Source: Streptomyces sp. LS1784
GTDB taxonomy: Bacteria; Actinomycetota; Actinomycetes; Streptomycetales; Streptomycetaceae
DNA: 35,115 bases
Direction: 5' to 3'
NCBI RefSeq assembly: GCF_020103755.1
Contig: NZ_JAHSQD010000027.1
Span: 1 to 35,115, forward strand
Shown piece after piece: positions 15,102 to 23,905 of this stretch. Numbering within the stretch: position 1 is the stretch's first letter; each line of letters starts with the position of its first letter. The notes beneath the pieces were generated by a model. It had not been told where the DNA came from. It ran no database searches and saw nothing but the letters and a program-made list of their open reading frames with translations. Made by a program: the position numbers and the translations under genes.

Positions 15102-15968
15102 ATGACGGACAAGCGAACTGACGATGGGTCAACCGTGTTGGTGATCGGCGCCTCCGGAACGGTCGGACGCCATGTCACCCGGCAGCTCACGGAGGCCGGA
15201 ACGCACGTACGGGCACTGACCCGGCAGGCGGACCGCGCGCGGCAGGAGGGGTTCCGCCAGGGGGACCTGCTCGATCCGGCATCCCTGCGCGCGGCCGCCC
15301 GCGGAGCCGGTGCGGCCTTCCTGACCTGGCCGTTCCCGACCACCGAGGGCGCGGCGGAGGCGGTGGCGGCACTGGCCGGGGAGGTCGGACGGGTGGTGTT
15401 CCTCTCCTCGGCCGCCGTCCGGGACGTACCGGGGGCGGGCCCGCAGTCGCCGGGGCGGCCGGACGGCGGGATCGAGGCACTGCTCGCCGACAGCGGGGTG
15501 CGGCACACCGTGCTGCGGCCGCACGGCTTCGCGGCCAACGCGCTGCGCTGGGCGGAGGAGATCCGCACCGGGGGCGTCGTCCGCGGCTACGGTGGTGCGG
15601 CCGGGCTCAGCCCGGTGGACGAGCGGGACATCGCCGCGGTCGCCGTCCGAGCCCTGGTCGAGGACGGCCACGACGGCGCCCGGTACGTCCTGACCGGCCC
15701 GGAGTCACCCACCCAGGCGGAACAGGTGCGGATCATCGGCGAGGCCGCCGGCCGCCTGCTGCGCTGGGAGGAAATCCCCCGCGAGGCCGCCCGGCAGCGC
15801 ATGCTCACCACCGGCTGGCCCCCGGCGATCGCCGACGGCGCACTCGACTTCATCCACGCCCGCATCGCCGAGCCGGAGCCCGCCACCACGACGGTCCGGG
15901 ACGTCACCGACCGCCCCGCCCGCAGCTTCCGCACCTGGGCCACCGACCACGCCGCCCTCTTCCGCTGA
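15102..15968 (+). CDS. NmrA-like NAD(P)-binding oxidoreductase
   Basis: ATG 15102 opens 288 residues with an N-terminal Rossmann fold: TVLVIGASGTVGRHVTRQL contains the GxxGxxG dinucleotide loop, followed by a basic residue after strand 2 (VRALTRQADRA) that favours NADPH. Downstream are VVFLSSAAVRDVPG, HTVLRPHGFAANALRW and YGGAAGLSPVDERDIAAVAV, all typical of atypical short-chain dehydrogenases of the NmrA/TMR type, which lack the classical YxxxK pair. Members serve as quinone or flavonoid reductases or as redox sensors. The divergent AraC gene suggests regulated expression. A hairpin terminator follows the stop. Confidence 0.9.
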   Translation: MTDKRTDDGSTVLVIGASGTVGRHVTRQLTEAGTHVRALTRQADRARQEGFRQGDLLDPASLRAAARGAGAAFLTWPFPTTEGAAEAVAALAGEVGRVVFLSSAAVRDVPGAGPQSPGRPDGGIEALLADSGVRHTVLRPHGFAANALRWAEEIRTGGVVRGYGGAAGLSPVDERDIAAVAVRALVEDGHDGARYVLTGPESPTQAEQVRIIGEAAGRLLRWEEIPREAARQRMLTTGWPPAIADGALDFIHARIAEPEPATTTVRDVTDRPARSFRTWATDHAALFR

Positions 15969-15979
15969 CCACCCGCGCG

Positions 15980-16005
15980 GGAAGCCGGCCCCGGCCGGCA
16001 CTTCC
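15980..16005 (+). terminator. Hairpin terminator after the oxidoreductase gene
   Basis: GGAAG-CCGGCC (15980-15990) pairs with GGCCGG and CTTCC (15993-16005) around a 2-nt loop and a 2-nt bulge. It begins 12 bp after the stop codon at 15968. There is no T-run. It overlaps the edge of an IS5-type relic. Confidence 0.55.
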
Positions 16006-16066
16006 GGTCGCCGGCGCAATGGACCTTGCTGGTCAACCCGCCCCTGGAGCGCCCGAGCAAGGCTTC
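15990..16066 (-). mobile_element. IS5-family transposase scrap
   Basis: The minus strand reads LGRSRGGLTSKVHCAGDRKC followed by RPG. The motif LGRSRGGLTTKIHxAxD, just after the first catalytic Asp region, is diagnostic for IS5-type transposases in actinomycetes. Only about 25 residues remain. Confidence 0.6.
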
Positions 16067-16444
16067 CTTCAGCCAAAGCCTGCGCCGACGCCGGGTACGT
16101 CGCCGTTCTTCCCTTTCCGGGCCGCCTGAGGCGTCCCGCCCGTCTTGTTCCTCTGGGCCAAGTCCACCTCGCCGCGCTTCGCGGCTTCCGCGATCAGGCC
16201 CTCCATCAGGCGGGCGGAGCCGGGCGTCGTATCTGGGGCGGGAGAGCGCGTGCTGCTCGACGCCCTTGCCTCGCTACCTGCCGATGACCGCGACCGGTTG
16301 CTCCGGAAGGAGGCTGCACTGGTCGACTGTCTCGACAGCCGAGACCTCGGCCGGCACTGACCCGAGTCCCCGCCCTTCGGCCGTCGTGCTCGGCGCCATC
16401 ACCGTCCCCCGATGTGTGACCCTCCACGCCACCACGACCAGCGG
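16067..16444. other. Stretch without an intact gene
   Basis: A plus-strand frame ending at 16360 contains GERVLLDALASLPADDRDRL and CLDSRDLGRH. It is plausibly the tail of a real gene but has no recognisable family and no start. The rest shows no coding or structural signal that I can support. Confidence 0.35.
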
Positions 16445-16545
16445 TCAGGCGGCGTGGAGGACGCGCTTGCGCAGGGCGACCTCGTCGACGCCCAGAACGC
16501 GCGGCACCGCGTGCGCCCGATCCGGCAGGGCGCGAAACCAGTTTC
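16445..16545 (-). mobile_element. Possible ISL3-family transposase scrap
   Basis: The minus strand reads ALPDRAHAVPRVLGVDEVAL and RKRVLHAA before a stop at 16445. PRVLGVDExAxRKG is the first catalytic-Asp motif of ISL3 transposases. Only about 30 residues are left, so the assignment rests on this one motif. Confidence 0.45.
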
Positions 16546-16620
16546 CACTTGTCGCCGACAGTGGGCGCCCAGGAGGGCGCCGCGTCCTTCGCGGAGGACC
16601 GAGTCGGGAGGGGCGCCCCG

Positions 16621-17403
16621 TCAGGCGGGAACGTTCTTGATGACAGCGTCGGTCAGCGGCGAGAGCTGATCGGACAGCTTGTCGAGGTCTGCGGTCCGGC
16701 CGTCGGACCACTGGGCCGAACCGACGACCACGCCGTGCCCGTAGGCCGCGAAGCCCTGCACGCGGCCGCTGTCGGCCGGCAACCGGCGCAGACCCGAATC
16801 CGTGGGCGGGACATGGACGGCGACCTGGAAGGAGTCGGCGTGGGAGCCGAGAAAGCTCACCAGGTGCACGCCGTCGCCCTGGTCCGCCATGGTGAACAGC
16901 GCCACGTTGTACTGGTTGCCCTCGGCGTCCTTGTACAGCGCCAGGTCGACTCCGAGACAGCCGTGGCCCTGTGTGATCAACCCGGCGAGGGTCGGCGCCA
17001 CGGTGTCCGGGCCGGTGCAGTTCGAGCGCGCCACGCCCGCCACCAGCGTGTACCCCTGGACCTGCGCCGGAAAGACGGACAGCGGCATCGCCGAGACCGG
17101 AGCGCCGGATGCCGCCGACGAAGCACCGATCGACGGCGTCGCCACCTGCGGCGAGCGATCGGACGATGCCGGCGCAGCCAGCGCGGGCGGTGCGGCCGGT
17201 GCAGGGCTCGACGGCCGGAGCAGGTACGCCCCCGCGCCCGCTGCCACCAGCAGCGCAGCGGCCACCGAAAGCAGCAGCCGACGTCGCGCGCTTCGTCGTA
17301 CGGGCCGGCGCGCCTGTTCGGCGACACTCGGCTCCCGTACCGCGTTGTTCTTCTCAAACTCCTTGACGAACTCTTCCCACAGGTCGTCACCGGATCCACG
17401 CAT
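16621..17403 (-). CDS. Membrane-anchored protein with extracytoplasmic domain, function unknown
   Basis: ATG 17403 (alternative GTG 17418) opens about 260 residues. The first 35 are charged and cytoplasmic (MRGSGDDLWEEFVKEFEKNN, then a basic RRSARRR). They are followed by one membrane segment (LLLSVAAALLVAAGAGAYLL), a Pro/Ala/Ser linker and an extracytoplasmic domain (VFPAQVQGYTLVAGVARSNC, GHGCLGVDLALYKDAEGNQY, YGHGVVVGSAQWSDG). Two cysteines in the outer domain could form a disulfide. The layout resembles anti-sigma factors and sensor-type membrane proteins, but no zinc-binding anti-sigma motif is seen and no sigma-factor gene is adjacent. The frame is intact. Confidence 0.7.
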   Translation of the reverse strand: MRGSGDDLWEEFVKEFEKNNAVREPSVAEQARRPVRRSARRRLLLSVAAALLVAAGAGAYLLRPSSPAPAAPPALAAPASSDRSPQVATPSIGASSAASGAPVSAMPLSVFPAQVQGYTLVAGVARSNCTGPDTVAPTLAGLITQGHGCLGVDLALYKDAEGNQYNVALFTMADQGDGVHLVSFLGSHADSFQVAVHVPPTDSGLRRLPADSGRVQGFAAYGHGVVVGSAQWSDGRTADLDKLSDQLSPLTDAVIKNVPA

Positions 17404-17429
17404 GCTCACAGCTTCCACACCTTAATGAT

Positions 17430-17909
17430 CACCGCCACCGCTGGGAAGCCGCGCCCCGTGCCGTCGCTGGTGCTGGTCCTGCCGAACCGGATGGTGCGTG
17501 GCTGCGCCAGGCGCAGGGCGCCAGTCTCGTTCCCACCACCGTCCAGGTCCCGGCCGGGCCGGCCCCCGCTCCGGCCGAGGCCGCGCCCGTGCGCGCGGCC
17601 GCCGTTGTGGAACCCGCTCAGACTCCGGTTCACGCTGCTCCGGTCGTTCCGGTGCCAGCGGCGCCGGCGGCGTTCGGCGGCTGGTGGTCTCTGACCGGAT
17701 GGACCGTCAACCCTGACGTCTACCTCGTCCTCGGCGAGGGCCACCAGGTCGGCTGGGTCGAGCGCGGCCTGACCGGCATTGGCGATCAGTGGGTGGCGGT
17801 GTACGAGGGGTACGTCATCGGTGACCCGACCACCCAGGAGGCGGCCCTGCATGACACCCCGGAGCAGGCCCCCCGGACAGTCCGGCTCGCCTATCTGCAG
17901 AACCTGTGA
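17430..17909 (+). pseudogene. Mobile-element-associated hypothetical protein, C-terminal part
   Basis: The frame ending at 17909 reads AEPDGAWLRQAQGASLVPTT, a long Ala/Pro/Val linker, then a folded end: GGWWSLTGWTVNPDVYLVLG, QVGWVERGLTGIGDQWVAVY and EGYVIGDPTTQEAALHDTPE. I recall similar proteins, annotated as mucin-like or hypothetical, from Streptomyces integrative elements. No start codon with a ribosome binding site is visible. The upstream sequence belongs to the neighbouring divergent gene, so the N-terminus seems lost. Function unknown. Confidence 0.45.
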
Positions 17910-17923
17910 CCGGCGGGACCCGG

Positions 17924-18126
17924 CTACGACGGCAGGCCGTCGGCGTCGGCCCGGAGTTCGGCGTAGGCGTTCAGGCGTTCGTCGTCCTCCGGCCGCGATA
18001 GCCGTTGTCGCTCGGTCAGCCGGCCGCTTCGACGTACGACGCCAGATTGGCCAGCGAGGAGGCGATCCCAGCCTCGTGGATCGCTTGGTCGACAAAGATC
18101 AAGCGTACGTCCAGCAGCTCGGGCAT
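17924..18126 (-). pseudogene. Scraps of one or two unknown minus-strand genes
   Basis: ATG 18126 gives a 36-residue frame (MPELLDVRLIFVDQAIHEAG, then SSLANLASYVEAAG) to a stop at 18016. A separate frame ends at 17924 with RPEDDERLNAYAELRADADG. Both look like real protein sequence but neither is complete, and the family is unknown. This is the DNA that borders the 5' end of the group II intron. A plus-strand frame here (VDKDQAYVQQLGHRPSSEEV) is about equally plausible, so strand and identity are uncertain. Confidence 0.3.
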
Positions 18127-18155
18127 CGTCCCAGTTCAGAGGAGGTGGAGAGGAT

Positions 18156-18686
18156 GTAACCGGGCGTCAAGCTCAGGGCAGCCAGCCGGTGTGAGTCCGG
18201 TCCGGGGAGACGCCAGGGTCCTCGGTAGCTGACTCCCGGCGTTCGTCGAGAGGCGGGCGTCGAAGTGGAGTGACAAGCGTCCTTCGGGGGCGTGCGACCG
18301 GCCAGTCCGCAACATGAAGTGAAGCCTGCAGCGTCGTGATTTAAGCCCGTCGAGAGGCGGGGCCAAGGAGGAGCCGAGCCTGTGCTTGAAGGGCGAAGGC
18401 CATGGAAGGCGTCCCAGATCCTGGAGCGGGCGCTCAAGAACCTCCCGGCGTAAGGGGCGTGGAATGGTCGGAGGGTTGTCCTGGGAACTGGAGAGGGCCT
18501 CCTCCGCCCCGGGTATTGCGGACCGGGAGTGTGGCTCGCCTATAACCGGCGGAACCGGGAAGTGGCGGGCTGCCGAGAGGCGGCCGGAGGGGGTCGTAGT
18601 AGTGCCGATCGGCGGGACAACACAACCCGTCAGGAGCGAAGGGCCCCTGCTTCATCGATGCGTGACACGAACAAGGAGGGGCCCGG
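18156..18686 (+). ncRNA. Group II intron, 5' half (RNA domains I to IV start)
   Basis: This 530-nt stretch has no protein frame but has the look of actinobacterial group II intron RNA: many short GC helices, the segment GGTCGTAGTAGTGCC (about 18593-18607) and GGAGCGAAGGGCCCCTGCTTC shortly before the maturase start. These are features I know from domains II-IV of this intron class. The exact 5' splice site is uncertain: GTAAC at 18156 or GTGTG at 18190 are candidates for the GUGYG-type start. Its matching 3' half, with domains V and VI, is at 26201-27576. Both halves have the same strand and together give about 2.0 kb, a normal intron length. Confidence 0.65.
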
Positions 18687-18772
18687 GTGAGTGCCGGAAT
18701 GGCTGTGTCCGCCCGCCGGGAGGACACATGCCGCGGTGAGCGGCGTCCTCTGGACAAGGTCCGAGCCTTGCA
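18687..18772 (+). pseudogene. Group II intron maturase/reverse transcriptase, 5' codons
   Basis: GTG 18687 follows a perfect AAGGAGG (18673-18679) with 7-nt spacing. The product begins VSAGMAVSARREDTCRGERR, then PLDKVRAL. DKVRALQxxLYRxAKQ is the conserved N-terminal motif of this maturase family. It breaks off after GCA at 18770-18772, where the left end of the recombinase element starts. The remaining codons occur at 26201. The reconstruction (86 + 1276 nt) is divisible by three, contains no stop and gives 453 residues reading DKVRALQWTLYRCAKQEP across the join. Confidence 0.75.
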
Positions 18773-18796
18773 CAGTTATCTGCACCATCTCTGCTC

Positions 18797-18827
18797 GTTG
18801 ATCTCAGTGACGGTCCCCGAGATCAAC
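18797..18827 (+). repeat. Perfect 9-bp inverted repeat upstream of the recombinase gene
   Basis: GTTGATCTC (18797-18805) and GAGATCAAC (18819-18827) pair perfectly around a 13-nt spacer. The right arm is followed at once by GAGGAG, the ribosome binding site of the recombinase at 18842. The relic copy at 3783 has GTTGATCGC/GCGATCAAG, so the T-A pair at arm position 8 is replaced by a G-C pair. It is a candidate recombinase core site or operator. Confidence 0.6.
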
Positions 18828-18841
18828 GAGGAGAGTGAAAA

Positions 18842-20037
18842 GTGGATCTTCGACACGAACTCATGGAGGGGCGGGCGGATATCCCCCGTGTCGGGGCGGT
18901 GTTCCCGGCTCGGGGCGTCCATCCTCCGTACGTCGTCGTCAACGGGTACGACGACGAGATCGAGCCGATCACCGCGTACCTGCGTGACTTGGCGTTGAAC
19001 GACAGCAGTCCGCTGACGGTCCGCAGTTACGGGTATGGGCTGCTGCGCTGGTTCCGGCTGCTGTGGCTTCTCGGGGTGGTCTGGGAAAGGCGACCGAGGC
19101 GGAGACGGCGGTGTTGGCCGGGTGGCTGCGGACGGCGTCGAACCCGCAGCGCCAGCGCAAGACGGTCACCAACCCGGTGCCGGGCTCGGTGAACCTGCGG
19201 ACGGGCAAGCCGGTGCTGAGGGCTGGGTACGCGCCGCGGACGATCAACCATGCGCTGTCGGTGGTGAGCGGGTTCTACGAGTTCCACGCCCACCAGGGCA
19301 ACGGGCCGGTCACCAACCCGGTGCCGGTCTCTCCGCAGCGACGCCGGGCGCTGGCCCACCGCAGCCCGCTGGAGCCCAAGCCGGTGCTGGGCCGGGCCCG
19401 GCTGAGGCAGAAGGTCCCCGACCGTCCGCCGCGGTCGATCCCGGACCGTCTGTGGGATGAGCTGTTCGAGCGGATGGGGTGCCAGCGTGACCGCGCCCTG
19501 CTGGAGTTCTACGTCTCCAGCGGCGCCCGCGCCGAGGAACTCCTGGGTATCGGCATCGGGGACGTCGACTGGTCGGGCCAGGGGATCTATGTGATCTCCA
19601 AAGGGACGCGAGAGAGGCAGGCAGTTCCGGCCTCGCCGCAGGCGTTCCTGCGCCTGGCCTGCTACCTCGACGAGATCGGCACCGCGGCGGCGGACGAGCC
19701 GCTGTGGCGGACCCGTCGCGGCGCGGACCGGCCCATGTCCTACTGGGCGATGCGGCGGGTCATCCAGCGGGCCAACGAGGCACCGGGCACCAACTGGACC
19801 CTGCACGACCTGCGGCACACCGCGGCGAGCCGGATGGCGAACGGCGGCAAGCTGACCCTGCCGGAGGTGCAGGCGGTCTTGCGTCACGCCAACATCCAGA
19901 CCACCAGCCGCTATCTCGCGGTACGGGTCGAGGAGATCTTCGACAAGCTCACCGAGCACTACAACTCCCCGCGTGTTGAACGTAGTTACCCGTCCGGCTA
20001 CAACGCCGACGACATCGCGGCGGTGTTCGGTGCCTGA
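18842..20037 (+). pseudogene. Tn554 TnpA-like tyrosine recombinase, one-base frameshift
   Basis: GTG 18842 (GAGGAG upstream) starts DLRHELMEGRADIPRV and continues through the N-terminal SAM-like DNA-binding domain to LLWLLGVVWE. At about 19089 one A appears to be missing from an A-run (GAAAGG for GAAAAGG). After that the second frame continues with KATEAETAVLAGWLRTASNP to the stop at 20037. The catalytic domain is complete: Arg in SSGARAEELLGIGI, Lys in YVISKGTRERQAVP, HDLRHT for the HxxR pair, then LRHANIQTTSRYLAV with the second His and the nucleophilic Tyr. The corrected length of about 398 residues suits this family. It cuts and rejoins DNA in site-specific transposition together with its partner, whose start overlaps this stop. 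A homopolymer read error is as likely as real decay. Confidence 0.8.
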
Positions 20038-22482
20038 GACGCAGCTTCGCACCACCGGTCAAAGCCGCCGCCACGGTCCAGTCGTGGAGGGGCTCCAGTT
20101 CGCCAGCCGTTTCGTCGGGGGCCGATCACGCCGGAGCCTGCCGTTGCGGCCAGCCTGCCCCGGCCCCACGGCGAGTTCGCCACCGCTTCGGTCTCGCTGT
20201 TGTCGCAGGTGGCCGGCTCCTCCTCGATCTGGCCCGGCACACAGCGCGCAACCCGCCTGAACTGGAAGAATTCAACCCGCGCGCTGCTCGAATACCTCCT
20301 CACCTTCCCAGGGGAGACATGGCAGGTGAGATGGGACGCCAGTCCGCTCGGCCAGGGCCAGATCGCCGCCGATGAGGTGGGGTCCCGTCGGACAACGGGC
20401 ACCAGCGTCATCCCCGGAGTCCGAGCTCTGTACTGCCTGCGCGTCATCCAGCCGACGCCACTCGCCTTCCGGCGTAACCCTCTGCCCAACTACGGGGTGA
20501 TGTTCATCGCCGCTCAGGAGGACCCGCTCCTGGACAAGTACGTGGCGGAGGTACGCGCCCACCAGTTCCGCCAAGTGCACCGCCGCGACGCGATCAACGA
20601 GTTGTGCATGCTGCTGACCGTCCAGGGCGTCACCCTGAGCGATGTCACTCCCGCCGCGTTGCTGCACTTCACCCACGAGAATCGGCAGGCACGTTGCATC
20701 CTGCAACCGGGCAGCCAGGTGTCCAACCGGCTGATCGGCCGAGGCGTCTGGAACGTTCTGCATTCCATGGGGCACTTCCCGCCGTCCACACCGGAGAGCA
20801 TGCGGGCCGCCCTGCTGCGTGGACAGCTCAGCGTCGAGGAACTCGTCGACCAGTACGAGATCACCAACCAGGCCGTTCGCGGACTGCTCATCGACTACCT
20901 CACCCGACGCAAGGCCGACACCGACTACTCCACCCTGAAGGACCTCGCCTGCAAGCTCACCCGCCACTTCTGGAAGAACATCGAGAGGATCAACCCCGAC
21001 CAGGAGGAACTGCGCATCTCACCGGAGACCTACGCGACCTGGCGCCAGGCGATCACCGTCAAGGACGACGGCAAACCCCGCGTCGGCCAGGACAGCATCG
21101 TCATCGCGCTCCGCTCCTTCTACTACGACCTACACACCTGGGCCGCCGACGAACCTGAGCGCTGGGCGGCATGGGTCGCACCCTGTCCGGTCCCGCCCAG
21201 CGAACTACGCGGGCTCGGGGTTCGTCGCCGGCGCATCAACGAACGCTCCGCCGACCGCACCCGCCAGCGTCAGCCCCTCCTTCCCCTGCTGGTGAACCAC
21301 GTCGAAACCCGCTACGACCGCGCCCGCCTGCTCCTGGAGCAGGCCGACAAGTCGGCCGAAGGGGAGGTGTTCACTCACGAGGGGAGCGAGTACCGGCGGA
21401 TCCGCACCGAAGCCGACCGCAAGTTCCTTCGCCATGGAGATGCCGTCCCCACCCGCGTCCAGGAAGTCGACAGCGGTCGGATCGTCCACATCGGCACCGA
21501 GGAAGAAGGCGCCTTCTGGGAATGGGCGGCCGTCGAGACCCTGCGCCATTCCGGCGTGCGCATCGAGGAGCTCTGTGAACTGACCCACCTGAGCATTCGC
21601 CAGTACCAGCGGGCGAACGGCGAGGTCATCGCGCTGCTGGTGATCGCGCCATCGAAGACTGACCGCGAGCGTGTCATCCCGATGTCCGCCGAGCTCTTCC
21701 ACGTCATCGCCTCGATCATCCGCCGTCACACCCGCACCGGCCGTCCGATCCCTCTCGTCAGCCGGTTCGACTATCACGACAAGGTGTGGAGTCCCCCGAT
21801 GCCGTTCCTCTTCCAGCGGCAGAACGGCACTACCCCCATGGTGTTCAGCACCGCGACCATCCAGGTCATGCTCGGCCGGATCTGCGAGCAACTGGCCAAG
21901 AATCACCGGGAGTTCCGCGGGCTGAAGTTCACCCCGCACGACTTCCGAAGGATCTTCGCCACCGAGCTGGTCAACAGCGGCCTGCCCATCCACATCGGCG
22001 CGGCTTTGCTCGGCCATCTTGACGTCCAGACCACCCGTGGCTACGTCGCGGTCTTCGACGAGGACATCGTCCGCCACTACCAGGAGTTTCTCCACCACCG
22101 CCGTGAGGTCCGGCCGGAGGGTGAGTACCGCGACACGACGGAGCGGGAATGGGAGGAGTTCGAGGAGCATTTCGACCGCCGCAAGGTCGAGCTTGGCTCC
22201 TGCGGACGCCCCTACGGCACCCCCTGCCAGCACGAACACGCCTGCATCCGCTGCCCGATGCTCCACATCAACCCGAAGATGCTTGGCCGCCTCGAAGAAC
22301 TCGAAACCGACCTCCTCGCCCGCCTACGGCGGGCCCAGGACGAGAACTGGCTCGGCGAGGTCGAAGGCATCAACCTCACGCTCACCTTCCTGCGCGCCAA
22401 GCGCGAGGAAACGCAACGCCGAACCCGACGCCCCGCCGTCGACCTCGGCATCCCGACAGCCCGAAGGAAGGAGGACCACTGA
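20030..22482 (+). pseudogene. Tn554 TnpB-like large tyrosine recombinase, one-base frameshift near the start
   Basis: GTG 20030 overlaps the stop of the first recombinase (GTGCCTGA). The product starts VPETQLRTTGQSRRHGPVVE and GLQFASRFV. A G-run near 20118 seems one base short, after which the frame open to 22482 gives HGEFATASVSLL, SIWPGTQRATRLNWKN and about 760 further residues. Without the correction a TTG at 20200 would be the only start. The catalytic residues are intact: Arg in LRHSGVRIEELCEL, Lys in VIAPSKTDRERVIP, HDFRR for HxxR, then LGHLDVQTTRGYVAVF with His and Tyr. A C-terminal Cys-rich segment (CGRPYGTPCQHEHACIRCPM) may bind zinc. The end carries AAGGAGG, a ribosome binding site for a third gene that is now missing. 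Confidence 0.8.
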
Positions 22483-22492
22483 CGGACAGCAG

Positions 22493-22612
22493 CTATCCAC
22501 GCCGGGCGATCGTGATGATCTCCCGGCTGGAAGCAGTGATCGGCTCCCGGTTCCAGTCGCCGTACTGCGCCTCGACCTCAAACCCCGCATCAGCCAGGAA
22601 CCTGCCGAGCGC
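22493..22612 (-). pseudogene. Class I SAM-dependent methyltransferase, C-terminal scrap
   Basis: Read from about 22612 to the stop at 22493, the minus strand encodes LGRFLADAGFEVEAQYGDWN followed by REPITASSREIITIARRG. The pattern LLxxAGFxVExxYGDWDRxPxTxxSPEIITIARR is the C-terminal end of a common class I methyltransferase family. The Rossmann domain with the AdoMet loop is absent. It lies 10 bp after the recombinase stop, where the third transposition gene should begin, and abuts a Tn3 transposase tail of opposite orientation. It is a deletion or recombination scar. Confidence 0.6.
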
Positions 22613-22750
22613 CGGCTCTCCCCGCTCAAGGACCGGCACATCAACTTCCTGGGCCGCTACCTGTTCAACATCACCGCCAGCGGCCCCGGCCAGGGCCTGC
22701 GGCCCTTCCGCGACCCCGACGCCGCCGAGGACGACGAGGAAGAGGACTGA
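22613..22750 (+). mobile_element. Tn3-family transposase, C-terminal scrap
   Basis: The frame to the stop at 22750 reads LSPLKDRHINFLGRYLFNIT, then GPGQGLRPFRDPDAAEDDEE. Tn3-type transposases of Streptomyces end in LSPLKxxxxNxLGRYxF and RPLRDPD followed by an acidic tail, as here. About 45 residues are left, too few for activity. The upstream border with the methyltransferase scrap (near 22605-22620) is not precise. Confidence 0.6.
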
Positions 22751-22909
22751 CCGCCGGCGCACCCGGGACGTTAGGCCGTTCGTTGTACCTCGTGCCGGCC
22801 GGGCGGCACCGCCTGTGTATCCAGCGCAGGAAGAGAACGCTGATCTCCGAAAACCTTGGACTCGCCGACCGATTGTGGCCCACCAGCCGGTGAGTCGAGA
22901 GCATGGGAC

Positions 22910-23794
22910 TCAGCGGACCAGCAGGTCCTGGATGGCCGCCGCGATCTCGTCGGGTGCCTCCTCGGCCATGAAGTGGCCTGCTCGGGTCAGCCGGTGGTCC
23001 AGGTCCGGCGCCCACGCCTTCCACACCGCGGCAGCGTCGTAGCCCAGCTGTGCGCCCCAGTCCTGCTGGATGACCGTCACGGGCATGGCCAGCTGCGACC
23101 CGGCGTCCAGGTCCGCCTGGTCGTGCGTGACGTCGATGCCCGCCGAGGCCCGGTAGTCCGCAACGATGGACGTCACTGCCGCGGCGCTCGCGCTCAGGTA
23201 TTCGGCACGCACGTCTTCGGGCATGGTTGTCGGGTCGTTGGCCCAGGCGTTGAGGAACGAGCCGAAGAACGCGTCCGCACTGCCTGCGATCATCGCCTCC
23301 GGCAGGCCCGGCGGCTGCGCCATCAGGAAGAGGTGGTAGCCGACCGCCGCCGAGGCGCCGCGCAGGACGTTCCACATGTCGAGCGTCGGCACGATGTCGA
23401 GGATGCCCAGGTGCGTGATGGTCTCGGGGTGGTCCAACCCCGCCCGGAAGGCGACCAGGGCGCCCCGGTCGTGGCCGACGAGGGCGAAGCGCTCGTGGCC
23501 GAGGGCCGCCGCCAGGGTCACGACGTCGGCGGCCATGGTGCGCTTGGCGTACACATCGGGGCCGGTGGCCGCCGGCTTGTCGCTGGCGCCGTAGCCCCGC
23601 AGGTCAGGACAGATCACCGTGTGCTCGTCGGCGAGCCGCTCGGCGACGTGCCGCCACATCAGGTGGGTCTGCGGGAAGCCGTGCAACAGCACGACCGGAC
23701 TGCCGCTGCCGCTACCGCCGACAGCGGCGGCCAGCTCCACACCGTCCGCGCCGGGCAGGCGGACGTGGTCGAAGCCGGGAATCGTGGGGGTCAT
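22910..23794 (-). CDS. Alpha/beta hydrolase of the haloacetate dehalogenase type
   Basis: ATG 23794, with AAAGGA about 10 nt upstream, opens 294 residues of an intact alpha/beta hydrolase. The oxyanion-hole motif HGFPQ (residues 38-42), DLRGYGASDKP (from 64) and the nucleophile elbow GHDRGA with Asp109 are those of fluoro/haloacetate dehalogenases rather than Ser esterases. The catalytic His is His274 in RAGHFMAEEAP. Such enzymes displace halide from short haloacids, or act as epoxide hydrolases when two Tyr residues are present. Substrate cannot be fixed by eye. The gene is divergent from an AfsR/SARP-type regulator 111 bp away, which may control it. Both lie inside the recombinase element, so this looks like a cargo pair. 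Confidence 0.85.
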   Translation of the reverse strand: MTPTIPGFDHVRLPGADGVELAAAVGGSGSGSPVVLLHGFPQTHLMWRHVAERLADEHTVICPDLRGYGASDKPAATGPDVYAKRTMAADVVTLAAALGHERFALVGHDRGALVAFRAGLDHPETITHLGILDIVPTLDMWNVLRGASAAVGYHLFLMAQPPGLPEAMIAGSADAFFGSFLNAWANDPTTMPEDVRAEYLSASAAAVTSIVADYRASAGIDVTHDQADLDAGSQLAMPVTVIQQDWGAQLGYDAAAVWKAWAPDLDHRLTRAGHFMAEEAPDEIAAAIQDLLVR

Positions 23795-23905
23795 GGAAGG
23801 CCGTCCTTTCGGGTCGGGGACCGATCGGATCAGCCTGAGCGACGGCGATCAGCAGCCGATCAGTACGGCTGGGCGCAGCCCGCCCCCGTCACAGACACTG
23901 GGCGC
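23795..23905. promoter_or_regulatory. Divergent promoter region with SARP-like direct repeats
   Basis: Between the hydrolase and regulator starts lie two 7-bp repeats CGATCAG at 23846-23852 and 23857-23863, exactly 11 bp apart, and a related GGATCAG at 23827-23833. SARP-type regulators bind direct heptamers spaced by one helical turn (11 bp), usually just upstream of a -10 box. This suggests autoregulation and control of the hydrolase, but no binding data are implied. Confidence 0.45.

Noticed and set aside
22751-22909. Plus-strand frame ISENLGLADRLWPTSR between the Tn3 scrap and the hydrolase
   Set aside because: Too short, with no motif. Treated as intergenic scar.
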